From DATBJJ01 sp963750915 (GTDB lineage: Bacteria > Acidobacteriota > Vicinamibacteria > Vicinamibacterales > 2-12-FULL-66-21), in NCBI GenBank assembly GCA_963750915.1, contig CAVVSF010000011.1:679720-743719 (forward strand): 64,000 nucleotides of DNA, in the 5' to 3' direction. Position numbers and translations under genes: made by a program. Each line of letters opens with the position of its first letter. Positions within the stretch are counted from its first letter, which is position 1. Under the pieces are notes generated by a model that was given only the letters and a program-made list of their open reading frames with translations, searched no databases and was not told where the DNA came from. Below are positions 17,248-28,697 of the stretch, one piece after another.

Positions 17248-18510
17248 ATGCGGATATCAGCGCTTTGCCCGGCAATCCTGGCGTACGCGGTTATAGGCCA
17301 CTCGCCGCCGGCGGTGGCACAGGTCGATCAGCAGCGCGCCCAGGAGTACTTCAAGGAAGCCCAGGCGCTCTGCGAGCGCGACGGCGGCCGTCACTGGGGC
17401 GTGTCGCTGTGCGGGCCGATGGTGATCGCGGACGCCGCCACCGGGACGATCGCCACGAGCCAGCCGGCGCCAGCCGGCGACCGTCCCCGCGAGCTCGGAT
17501 TCGTGAACGCCCCGGTCCAGTGGGGCGGCATCACGTGGTCCGCGTATGTCTGGCAGATGATCCCCAAGGATCAGGGGGAACGCGGGCGGCTGTTCATGCA
17601 CGAGCTGTTTCATTGCATACAGCCCCGCCTCGGGCTGACGACTGGAGGCTCCGGCCTCAGCGAGAACAGCCATCTCGATTCGCTGGAGGGCCGCTACTGG
17701 ATGCGGCTCGAGTGGCGGGCCCTGGCGCGGGCGCTTGGCGCCTCTGGTGCGGCGCGCACGTCCGCCATTGCCGACGCGCTGGCGTTTCGTGCCGCGCGGC
17801 ACCAGCGTTTCCCCGGCGCTGCGGACAGGGAGCACACCGTCGACATCAACGAGGGGATCCCGACGTACACGCAATATGTGGTCGGGTCGGACGGTGCGCA
17901 GGACGCGATCCGGAACGCGATGGCCACCCTGGCGGGCTCGGAGGCGAGCACATCTTTCGTGCGGACGTTCGCCTACGCGTCTGGAGCTGGTTATGGGCTG
18001 TTGCTCGACGCGTTGACTCCGGGCTGGCACCGGAAGATCACAGCGGCGAGCGATTTTGGCCAACTGCTCTCAGCCGCGGCTGGCGTGACCGCGGCGCCGG
18101 ACGCGGTCGCCGCGGCTGCCCGCTACGACGGCGCGCAGGTACGCGCTGCCGAAGAGCAGCGCGATCGCGAGCAGCAGGCGATCATCGCCGAGTTACGGCG
18201 CCGCTATGTCGATGGACCAGTGCTCATCGTGCCGAGAGCCGGGCGCGGCAGCATCAACACCATGGGGGCCACAGTCATTCCCGGCGCGGGCACGGTGTTC
18301 CGGGCAATGGCGAACAAAGGCGCATGGGGATCGTTCGATGCGCAGGGCGGCGCGCTGGTCTCGGCCGATGAAAAGACGATATCGCTGCCGGCGCCGGTCG
18401 TCGTCGATGCGACGACGCTGAAGGGTGAAGGCTGGACGGCGACCGTCGGTCCGGGTTGGACCGTACAGCCGGGCCCACGACCGGGATCGTTCCGCGTCGT
18501 GCAGCAATGA
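17248..18510 (+). CDS. exported putative zinc metallopeptidase-like protein
   Basis: A 420-residue protein with a likely signal peptide (to about residue 25). It contains an HExxH-type motif, HELFH at 118-122, in the context RGRLFMHELFHCIQPRLG. A downstream acidic segment (VDINEGIPTYTQYVVGSD, near residue 210) could supply the third zinc ligand, as in gluzincins. The C-terminal 150 residues carry a charged helix (EEQRDREQQAIIAELRRRYV) and a beta-rich tail. I do not recognise a named family, so the peptidase call rests on the motif and on the amphipathic context around it. ATG 17248 opens the frame and directly precedes the hydrophobic leader. Confidence 0.6.
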   Translation: MRISALCPAILAYAVIGHSPPAVAQVDQQRAQEYFKEAQALCERDGGRHWGVSLCGPMVIADAATGTIATSQPAPAGDRPRELGFVNAPVQWGGITWSAYVWQMIPKDQGERGRLFMHELFHCIQPRLGLTTGGSGLSENSHLDSLEGRYWMRLEWRALARALGASGAARTSAIADALAFRAARHQRFPGAADREHTVDINEGIPTYTQYVVGSDGAQDAIRNAMATLAGSEASTSFVRTFAYASGAGYGLLLDALTPGWHRKITAASDFGQLLSAAAGVTAAPDAVAAAARYDGAQVRAAEEQRDREQQAIIAELRRRYVDGPVLIVPRAGRGSINTMGATVIPGAGTVFRAMANKGAWGSFDAQGGALVSADEKTISLPAPVVVDATTLKGEGWTATVGPGWTVQPGPRPGSFRVVQQ

Positions 18511-18570
18511 TTGTGTGCGCCTTCGTCGCGGTCCCCTCGTCCTCGCCTGCGCGGTCGATCTTCCTGATCG

Positions 18571-19684
18571 TCAGCTGTCCGTGTGTGGTGCGGCGGGCAG
18601 TTGCACCGTGACGCGAAGCCCGCCAGTGGGGCGGGGGGTGAGAGTGAGGGTTCCGTCGTGTGCCTGGGTGATGCTTTTGACGATCGCCAGGCCGAGGCCG
18701 ACGCCCGCGTGGTCGGTGCGTATTCGTTCGGTGCCGCGCTGAAACGGCTCGACGAGGGTGGCAACTAGTTGTGGGGCGAGCTTCTCGCCGGTGTTCTCGA
18801 CCGTGAGCACCGCAGCCTCGGGGCGAACGCTGGTCGTGACCCACACGGTGCCCTGTTCAGGCAGGTTGTGGACGATCGCGTTGTGCACGAGGTTCGTCGT
18901 CATCTGCAGCAGGAGCGCATGCGAGCCCATGGTGGAGGTCACGTCGCCCGAGGTCTCGATGCTGAGGCCGCGTTTTTCTGCGAGGGGAAGCAGCGTTTCC
19001 GTGGCCTCTTCCGCGATGAGGGACAGGTCGACGCGTTCCCGGGTGAAGGCTCGTTGGTCGGCGCGGCTGAGCAGGAGCAATGCCTCTGTGAGGTCGATCG
19101 CCCGGGTGTTGATGAAGTGGAGGCGGTCGATTAGTTCGCCGGTATCGCGGTTCGGATCGTTGCGGGCGACGTCGAGCAGCGTCTTCGTGGTCGCCAGCGG
19201 GGTGCGTAGTTCGTGCGAGGCGTTGGCTGCGAATCTCCGCTGTTCGCTGACATGGGCTTCGAGCCGTTCGAGCATGGTGTCGAAGGCGTCGGCAAGTTCG
19301 CGGAACTCATCGCTGCGACCCGGTAACCGGATTCGGTGGGAGAGTGTTCCCTTCGTGGCGATGCGTGTGGCGTCTGTGATGCGAGTCAGCGGCGCGAGCA
19401 TGCGGCCAGCGAGAATCCATCCCCCGAAGAGACCGAACACCAGGAGAAACGCCAGAGCGATGACCGCGGCTGGAGCGTAAGCGCGCAGGAGGAACGCACG
19501 GTTCCCTGGCACCAGGGCACCGAGCGTGCTGATCACATCGTCGGGCACGTATCGCAGCAGGAAGTCGAACGATTGCTCTGGCCGACCTGAGAGCCACGCG
19601 GCCGCGAGCATCAGAAAGCCTGCCAGCATGAGGAACCCGGCGTAGCTCAGGGTGAGTTTGAGGCGAACGCTAAGCCCGGACGGC

Positions 19685-19692
<8 letters not shown>
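18571..19692 (-). CDS. two-component sensor histidine kinase
   Basis: A 373-residue membrane histidine kinase. Two transmembrane helices flank a short outer loop (about residues 15-35 and 80-105), followed by HAMP (GRMLAPLTRITDATRIATKG), the dimerisation box with the phospho-acceptor His (FAANASHELRTPLATTKTLL), the N-box TNLVHNAIVHN and the G-box GVGLGLAIVKS. The start is GTG 19692, preceded by GGAGGG, overlapping the last 8 bases of the response-regulator gene; a longer frame upstream is rejected because it runs through that gene. The sequence strongly resembles CutS-like kinases of Actinobacteria, in contrast to its acidobacterial neighbours. The signal is unknown. Confidence 0.92.
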
Positions 19693-20398
<706 letters not shown>

Positions 20399-20576
20399 AC
20401 ACCCTCGATGCTACGAGCCGGAACATATCGTCAGCATATTGAAAATCACATACGTGCCGACAACGCCACGCCGTCCAGACTACCGGCATGTCTCACAGCG
20501 AGCCAGCACGAATCGCAGCTCGGCGTATCCGATTGGCCCTCCTTACCGACCCTCGGCACGATCCAAGGATGCACCA

Positions 20577-23123
20577 GTGACCAGCCGAACGACCAATCCG
20601 CTGCCGCTGCGCGAACAATCGCGCGAATCGTGGCTCCTCGCAACGATCGAAGCGTTCGCGCAGGAGGTGCGTCACGCGCTGCGATTGATGCGACGCGATC
20701 CGACGTTCACCTTCGCCGCCCTCGCCACGCTCGCGCTCGGCATCGGTCTCACTACTGCGATCTTCTCCGTCGCCTACGGCGTGCTCTGGCGTCCGCTGCC
20801 ATATCCCGCTCCCGATCGCCTCGTGCTCCTCCAGTCAGCGCAGCAGACCGAGACGGGCGTCAGGACGTTCTCGACCTGGGCGCCCGTGACGTATGAGGCA
20901 CTGCGCACGCGCGTCACCGCGTTCGATCAGCTCGCGGCCTACAACTCGATCAACGTGCAGCTCACCGGACGCGGCGAGCCGCGGCAGGTGCCTGCGCTCG
21001 ATGTGAGTCCGAATTTTTTCGCCACGCTGGGCGTCACTCCCGCGCGCGGCCGCGCCTTCCTCACCGGCGCGGCACCAGACGACGATGGCACCGCGATCGT
21101 CAGCGATCGGATGTGGCGCACGGCGCTCGAGGCCGATCCGGCGATCGTCGGACAGTCGATCAACGTTGACGGGGTCTCCCGAACCATCGTCGGCGTGCTA
21201 CCGCCGGACTTCAGCTTCAGGCCGGTGATCCCCAGGCTGGGTGCGCTGCCGGAAGCGGACATCTTCCTGCCCAATCGCTGGGTCGGTGACAGCGGCAGGA
21301 ACGCGTTTCTCTGGCTGCTGGGCCGCATGAAGCCGGGCGTGACGCAGGAACGCGCGGCAGCCGAATTGACGCCGCTGCTGAACGATTCGTCGATCGCCGC
21401 CGCCGGCGCGCTCGCGCCGGAAGGCACGCTCGCGCCGAACGTCCGCACGCTCGCGCGCACGGTCGGCTTGCAGGGGTACGGCACGGAGTCGGCGCGCACG
21501 CTGCTGCTGATCCTGCTCGGGGCGGTGTCGTTCGTGTTCCTGATCGCCTGCGTCAACGTCGCCAACCTGCAGATGGCGCGCCTCAGCGCGCGCCGCGGCG
21601 AACTGTCGGTCCGCATGGCCCTCGGCGCGGGACGCCGGCGGATCGTGCGTCAGCTGCTGACCGAAGCCGTCGTATTGTCGCTGCTGGGCGCGTCGCTCGG
21701 CGTGGTGCTGGCGCAGATCACGATCAACCTCACGCTGCCACTCGTGCCGCCACTGGTGCTGCCACGCGTCGGCGGCGTCGTCATCGACACGCGCGTGATG
21801 GCGTTCTGCCTCGGCCTGTCGCTGCTCGCGAGCGTGCTGGTCGGCCTCGTGCCGGCGCTGCGCATCAGCGGGGCCGCGTTTGGCGAAGGCCACGCGCTGC
21901 ACGCCGGCGAGACGCGCACGACAGCCGACCGTCAAGGCGAGCGGCTGCGGACGCTGCTGGTCGCGGCGCAGATCGCGGCGACGCTCGTCCTCCTGATCGG
22001 CGCCGGCCTGCTGATTCACAGCTTCGTGCGTCTCACGTCGGTGTCGACCGGCTTCGAATCGAGCGGGCGCGACGGCGTCCTCCAGATCGTCAGGGTGACG
22101 CTGCCCCCACGCCTCTACGCCGAGCCCGATCGCATCCATGCGTTCGCGCGCGGCGTGCTCGATCGCACCCAGTCCCTGCCGGACGTCAAGTCGGCGAGCC
22201 TGATCAACTCGGTACCCTTCGCCATGATGTTCATCCAGGGCGACTTCGAGATCGATGGTCAGCCCAAGCCGACGCTCGATGTCGGCATACCGAAAATCGA
22301 GGCGGACTATTTCAGGACGATGGGGATTCCGCTGCTGGCGGGACGCGAGTTCACCGCCAGCGACACGGCCGCAGCGCCGAAAGTGGCGATCGTCAGCGAG
22401 CGCGTCGTGCGCCAGTACTTCCCGGGCGGTCCGCGGCAGGCGCTCGGCCGGCGCGTGCGCGTGTGGGGAAACCGCGAGTGGCTGACGGTGGTGGGGGTGG
22501 TCGCGGACATCCGTCAGAGGGGGCTCGATCGGGAAGTGCAGCCCATGATCTACGCGCCCTTCCAGCAGGATCGCGGCGGGTTCGTACGGTTCGTGGCGTT
22601 CGTCGCGCGCACGGCCACACCCGCCAGCGTCGCCGAAGGCATCCGCGCTGAAATCCGCCGCGCCGCGCCCGATCTGCCGATCGACAGCACGGTGACGATG
22701 GACGAAGCGGTCGCGGCGTCGGTGGCGCAGCCGCGTTTCCGGACGGTGCTGCTGGGGCTGTTCGCGATCGCCGCGACGCTGATCGCGACCTGCGGCCTCT
22801 ACGGCTTGATGGCCTACGCGGTGGCGCAGCGCCGCCGCGAGATCGGCGTGCGCATGGCGCTCGGCGCAGACCGCGGCGACGTGCTTCGCCTCGTGCTCAC
22901 GCGCGCGCTCCGCATCGTCGTCGCCGGCGTCATCGTCGGCCTGACCGGGGCCGCCGGCGTGACGCGCGTGCTGCAGACGTTCCTGTTCGGGGTGACGCCC
23001 ACCGATCCGTTCGTGTTCACGATCGTCACGCTGCTGATGCTGGCAGTCGGACTGATGGCGGCATGGCTGCCCGCGCGCCGCGCGACACGGATCGACCCGT
23101 GGGCCGCGCTGCGCGCCGAGTAG
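20577..23123 (+). CDS. ADOP-type ABC transporter permease, copy 2
   Basis: An 848-residue two-half MacB/FtsX permease. The N-terminal part is ALRLMRRDPTFTFAALATLA with LGIGLTTAIFSVAYGVLWRP. The first FtsX core is VSFVFLIACVNVANLQMARL with RGELSVRMALGAGRRRIVRQ; the second has RRREIGVRMALGADRGDVLR. It ends WLPARRATRIDPWAALRAE. No PadR gene precedes it; instead it diverges from the two-component system, which may regulate it. The start is uncertain: GTG 20577 gives a standard N-terminus, while an in-frame ATG at 20439 would add 46 residues without family resemblance. Confidence 0.92.
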   Translation: MTSRTTNPLPLREQSRESWLLATIEAFAQEVRHALRLMRRDPTFTFAALATLALGIGLTTAIFSVAYGVLWRPLPYPAPDRLVLLQSAQQTETGVRTFSTWAPVTYEALRTRVTAFDQLAAYNSINVQLTGRGEPRQVPALDVSPNFFATLGVTPARGRAFLTGAAPDDDGTAIVSDRMWRTALEADPAIVGQSINVDGVSRTIVGVLPPDFSFRPVIPRLGALPEADIFLPNRWVGDSGRNAFLWLLGRMKPGVTQERAAAELTPLLNDSSIAAAGALAPEGTLAPNVRTLARTVGLQGYGTESARTLLLILLGAVSFVFLIACVNVANLQMARLSARRGELSVRMALGAGRRRIVRQLLTEAVVLSLLGASLGVVLAQITINLTLPLVPPLVLPRVGGVVIDTRVMAFCLGLSLLASVLVGLVPALRISGAAFGEGHALHAGETRTTADRQGERLRTLLVAAQIAATLVLLIGAGLLIHSFVRLTSVSTGFESSGRDGVLQIVRVTLPPRLYAEPDRIHAFARGVLDRTQSLPDVKSASLINSVPFAMMFIQGDFEIDGQPKPTLDVGIPKIEADYFRTMGIPLLAGREFTASDTAAAPKVAIVSERVVRQYFPGGPRQALGRRVRVWGNREWLTVVGVVADIRQRGLDREVQPMIYAPFQQDRGGFVRFVAFVARTATPASVAEGIRAEIRRAAPDLPIDSTVTMDEAVAASVAQPRFRTVLLGLFAIAATLIATCGLYGLMAYAVAQRRREIGVRMALGADRGDVLRLVLTRALRIVVAGVIVGLTGAAGVTRVLQTFLFGVTPTDPFVFTIVTLLMLAVGLMAAWLPARRATRIDPWAALRAE

Positions 23124-23199
23124 CCGTCATCGGAAGTCCCGCCGGGTGTCGCGGCCGGGGTAACATCGAGGTTCCCGACCGAGGCATCAGGAGACCGAC

Positions 23200-24605
23200 G
23201 TGGCCGCAACAGATCTCATCGACCGACTGGCGGCGCACAAGGCGCTCGCTACGGCGCCCCGCGCCGAGCTCGAGTGGCTGGTCGCACACGGGTCGCTTCG
23301 ACAGCTCAAAGAGGATGAAGTGCTGACGGCGAAGGGCGCGCCCGTGACGGGCCTCTTCGTCGTGTTGACGGGACACATCGCGGTCTTTGTCGACCGCGGT
23401 GCCGGACGTCACAAGGTGCTCGAGTCGCGCGCCGGAGACGTGACCGGCATGCTCCCTTACTCCCGCCTGGTCAGTCCCCCTGGCGATTCCGTCGCGCAGG
23501 AGCCGACAGAGATCCTTACCGTGCCACGCGAGGATCTTCCGGCCCTGATTCGCGAGTGTCACGAGATCACGTCGATCCTCGTGCATTCGATGATCGATCG
23601 GTCGAAGATTTTCTCGGCGAGCGGCCTGCACGACGAGAAGTTGCTCTCGCTCGGACGACTCTCGGCGGGTCTCGCCCATGAGCTGAACAACCCGGCTGCC
23701 GCCATCGAACGCAGCGCGGCGCTGCTCGGGGAGCGTCTCGAGGACGCCGAGCAGGCGGCACGCGCCCTTGGCGCGTTCGAGCTGAGCGACGGACAGCTGG
23801 CGATCGTCGACGAACTCCGCACCTCGTGCTTCGCGACGCGGCTGGACGGCGTGCTGTCTCCGATTCAACACGCCGAGCGCGAGGACGCCATCGCCGACTG
23901 GCTCGCCGATCACGGCATCGACACCGCCTTTGCCGGCCCCATTGCCGAGACCGCCGTGACGCTCGACGCGCTCGACCGCATTGCCGCCGCGGTGAGTGGC
24001 CCGCCGCTTGCCGCCGTTCTCCGATGGGAGGCCACCGGCTGTTCGGTCCGCGCGCTCGCCGCGGAAATTCAGGAGGCGGCAAAGCGCATCTCCAAGCTGG
24101 TCGCCGACGTGAAGGGCTTCACGCACATGGACCAGGCAACGGTGGCCGAGCCCGTCGACCTCACGCCAGGCCTGGGGAACACGGTCGCGGTGCTCAAATC
24201 AAAAGCAAAGGTGAAATCCGTCGCCGTCAACATCGACGTTCAAGCCGACCTGCCGCGCGTCCGTGGCTTTGCCGGCGAGCTCAACCAGATCTGGGTGAAT
24301 CTCATCGACAACGCGATCGATGCCGTCGCCGACGGCGGCCGGGTCGAGGTGACCGCGACCTGCGAGCGGCACCGCGTCGTCGTGCGGGTCATCGACGACG
24401 GACCCGGGATCCCGGTCGAGATCCGCGGCCGGCTCTTCGAGCCGTTTGTCACCACCAAGCCGGTCGGGAAGGGCACCGGCCTGGGCCTCGACATCGTGCG
24501 GCGCCTCATTATTCACAACGGCGGCGAGATCGAGTTCGACACGGCGCCCGGCCGAACGGTATTTCGCGTGTCTCTTCCCCTCGCCGACCAGGACGGGAGC
24601 CACGC

Positions 24606-24609
<4 letters not shown>
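23200..24609 (+). CDS. histidine kinase with N-terminal cyclic-nucleotide-binding domain
   Basis: A 469-residue soluble kinase starting at GTG 23200. Residues about 15-120 form a cNMP-binding beta-roll (VAHGSLRQLKEDEVLTAKGA, then GLFVVLTGHIAVFVDRG). The kinase core has the H-box LSAGLAHELNNPAAAIERSA, N-box LNQIWVNLIDNAIDAVADGG, and G-boxes DDGPGIP and GKGTGLGLDIVRR. No membrane segment is present. The stop codon overlaps the GTG of the next gene (GTGA, 24606-24609), so the kinase and the fused regulator/oxidoreductase are a coupled pair. Such pairs are known in many bacteria, usually without a defined signal. Confidence 0.92.
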
Positions 24610-26258
<1,649 letters not shown>

Positions 26259-26262
<4 letters not shown>

Positions 26263-27518
26263 GTCGGCGATACCGGTCGAGCCGAAGGCTCATAGCCTTT
26301 CAAGCCGCACGCGAGTTCGTGAAACGTCGCGATCGCGCTCCACGCGCCCAGGCCGATGCCACGGGCCATTTGCTGCAACTCCGGCATGTTGTGCGCCAGA
26401 AAGATCAGGACGGAGTTGTCGGTCGGGTCCGCTTGCCACCAACTGCCGTACGCACCGGGCCATCCAACAGTTCCGACGCCGCCGCGACATCTCAACGGAT
26501 CCGCCTTGTCGGGTTCCGTCACCACGGCGACGCCCATGCCGTAACCGTGGCCGGCTGCGAACACCGGCATGCCCAGCATTCGAGCTGCCTGGCGCTGGTC
26601 AGGCGTGAGCTGGTTCGAGGCCATCATCGCGCACGTTTCAGGGCGCAGCAGGCGCACACCGTCCACCTCTCCACGACCAGGGAAGATACGGGCGAAGGCG
26701 AGATAGTCGTCCAGCGTCGACCAGAGACCCTGACCTCCCGATTCGAAGGTCATGTCGTCAGGCCGTTCCGCGAGCGCGTGCCCGCCAGGTGTCGTCGTCA
26801 AACCGGTCAACTTCCCCTCGGCGTCGAATCCGCAGAGGCCGGCGCGGCGAGCTCGCTTCTCTCGAGGCACAACGAAGCCCGTGTCGCGCATGCCCAGCGG
26901 CTTGAAGATGCGCCGCTCGAGGACAACGCCGAGAGATACACCTTCGAGACGCGCGATGAGGAAGCCGAGCAGGTCGGTTGACAGTCCGTAATGAAAGCCA
27001 GCTCCGGGTTGATCGATCAAAGGCAGAGTGGCGAGTCGTGCGATCCACTCATCGGGGCAGAGGGCGTTGTCGATCTGCCCTCCGAGGGCTTCGGCGCAGG
27101 CGCGAGAGATCGGGCCGCGATGAAACTCGCCGTAGGTGAGGCCTGAGCGGTGGGTCAGGAGATCGCCAAACGTGATCGGCCGCTCCGCCGCGTCCGTCTG
27201 GTCCAGCGGGCCATCCGGATCGCGCAGGACGCGAAGGTGGGCGAGCTCTGGAGCATGGCGCGCGATGGGCTCGTCCAGGGCGAAGCGGCCCTCGTCGTAC
27301 AGCATCAAGGCGGCGACGGTCGTCAGCGGCTTCGTCATTGACGCGATTCGAAAAATCGTGTCCCGCTCGACGGGCAGATTCGTCGCTAAATCCCGGCAGC
27401 CCACGAACGCCGTGTCCACGACGCGTCCGTCCCGCCACACCAGGGTCGCGGCGCCGCCGAGCTCGCCGGCATCGACGCAGGCTTGAAGAGCGGCTTCGAT
27501 GGAATTTGCAGGAGACAT
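26259..27518 (-). CDS. serine hydrolase of the beta-lactamase / esterase (class C-like) family
   Basis: A 419-residue serine hydrolase. The nucleophile motif is S60-M-T-K63 in FRIASMTKPLTTVAALML, followed by TFGDLLTHRSGLTYGEF and a tyrosine segment GFHYGLSTDLLGFLIARLEG typical of class C beta-lactamase and EstB-type esterases. A late GGVGTVGWPGAYG segment resembles the KTG-box region. There is no signal peptide, so it is probably a cytoplasmic esterase or peptidase rather than an antibiotic-hydrolysing enzyme. ATG 27518 lies just 49 bases from the divergent TetR gene across an AT-rich spacer with no ribosome site, which suggests a near-leaderless mRNA controlled by that regulator. Confidence 0.9.
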
Positions 27519-27541
27519 GCAAATATAATATTGAGATTATT

Positions 27542-27558
27542 AAATAGATCAACTATTT
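27542..27558. promoter_or_regulatory. AT-rich inverted repeat between serine hydrolase and TetR genes
   Basis: AAATAG, five bases, CTATTT, in a 49-base spacer that is far more AT-rich than the rest of the window. It is placed to cover promoters of both divergent genes. The likely binder is the adjacent TetR-family protein, an inference from position only. Confidence 0.55.
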
Positions 27559-27567
27559 TATTATCCA

Positions 27568-28239
27568 ATGACTGCGAAAAGGACGGCCTCCCGGCGCCGC
27601 GGACCGAAAGGCGGCAAGCGTGATCGCACGCGAGCCACACTGCTCGAAGCGGCGCGAGCCATGGTTCGGGAAAAGGGCTACGCGCGCACCACCCTCGAAG
27701 CGGTCGCGCGACGGGCCGGCATGACCACAGGGGCGATCTACGGGAACTTCAAGAACCGCGACGAGCTCTTCATCGCGCTCGGCCAGGCCTACTGGGCTCC
27801 GGTGACACCCCGGATCAAACCTGGCGCGACGTTCGCCGACGTGATGCAGGCAATGGCCGAAGCGACGCTCGCGGCGATCCCGGAGCGGACGACGGCGGCG
27901 GTGGGACGGTTGACGGGCCTGGCCTACACGCTGACGAACCCGGAATTAAGCGCTCGAGTTCGCGAGATCACCGCCGGCAGCTACGAGCTCGGGGCGGAAT
28001 GGCTCCGTACGCTGGGAGATGAGCGCGACCTGCCGATGCCGGCGGAACATCTCGTCCGTGTGATTCACGTCCTGACAGAGGGCCTTGTCCTGCAACGGAT
28101 TCTGACCCCGGAGCTCTGCCCGGACGAAGTGTTTTTCGCGGCCTTCGGCGCGCTCGCCCATCACCGCGGAGAATCCAGCCGCAATGCGACGCCTGTTGCC
28201 GAAGATCCGAGGGCGAGGAAGGGCCCCGCGTCCGACTAG
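27568..28239 (+). CDS. TetR-family transcriptional regulator
   Basis: A 223-residue regulator. The N-terminal DNA-binding domain spans about residues 18-65 (RTRATLLEAARAMVREKGYA, then TTLEAVARRAGMTTGAIYGN with FKNRDELF), a textbook TetR helix-turn-helix. The C-terminal ligand domain is helical and divergent. ATG 27568 follows an AT-rich spacer without a ribosome site. Divergent arrangement with the serine hydrolase gene suggests it represses that gene and itself; the ligand may be a substrate or product of the hydrolase. Confidence 0.92.
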   Translation: MTAKRTASRRRGPKGGKRDRTRATLLEAARAMVREKGYARTTLEAVARRAGMTTGAIYGNFKNRDELFIALGQAYWAPVTPRIKPGATFADVMQAMAEATLAAIPERTTAAVGRLTGLAYTLTNPELSARVREITAGSYELGAEWLRTLGDERDLPMPAEHLVRVIHVLTEGLVLQRILTPELCPDEVFFAAFGALAHHRGESSRNATPVAEDPRARKGPASD

Positions 28240-28313
28240 GTGGTGGTTGGGGCGCCAGGACGTGTTCGCGGCGGCCAGTTGCCTTGACATCTTAGGTATT
28301 CCAGGCGCATCAT

Positions 28314-28330
28314 GCCTAACCATATTAGGC
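28314..28330. promoter_or_regulatory. inverted repeat upstream of the second PadR gene
   Basis: GCCTAA, CCATA, TTAGGC: perfect six-base arms, 26 bases before the PadR start. A further TTAGG lies at 28292 and a TTGACA-like hexamer at 28284-28289. The position suits autoregulation of the PadR-permease pair. No consensus -10 at proper spacing was found, so the promoter itself is not called. Confidence 0.55.
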
Positions 28331-28355
28331 GTAAGGTAGAAGGAGCGCCTGTCCT

Positions 28356-28688
28356 GTGACCACACCGAAGGCCGATCTGCTCCAGGGCACCCTGGATCTG
28401 CTCATTCTCAAGGCGCTGTCGCTCGGTCCGCTTCACGGCTACGCCTTGATCCAGCGCATCAGGCAGATGTCGGGAGAGATGCTCTTCGTCGAACAGGGCG
28501 CCCTGTACCCGGCGCTGTACCGCATCGAGCAGAAAGCGTGGGTCAGCTCGAAGTGGGGCGTGAACGAGACGGGCCGCCGCGCCAAGTTCTACCGCTTGAC
28601 GTCGGCGGGCCGCAAGCAGCTCTCGGTTGAGGAAAAAAGCTGGGACCTGCTCGCCCTTGCCATCGCGAAAGTCAGGCAGTCCAGCTGA
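28356..28688 (+). CDS. PadR-family transcriptional regulator
   Basis: A 110-residue winged-helix protein starting at GTG 28356 with AAGGAG upstream. Motifs: LLQGTLDLLILKALSLGPLH, EQGALYPALYRIEQKAWVSS, GRRAKFYRLTSAGRKQL. It precedes the ADOP permease by 9 bases and so forms a PadR-ADOP operon. The inverted repeat at 28314-28330 is a plausible operator for it. Confidence 0.93.
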   Translation: MTTPKADLLQGTLDLLILKALSLGPLHGYALIQRIRQMSGEMLFVEQGALYPALYRIEQKAWVSSKWGVNETGRRAKFYRLTSAGRKQLSVEEKSWDLLALAIAKVRQSS

Positions 28689-28697
28689 GGCCCGGCG

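Noticed and set aside
20439..20576. Upstream ATG extension of ADOP copy 2
   Set aside because: The added 46 residues are proline/arginine-rich with no resemblance to the family N-terminus, and they cover the promoter region of the divergent regulator.
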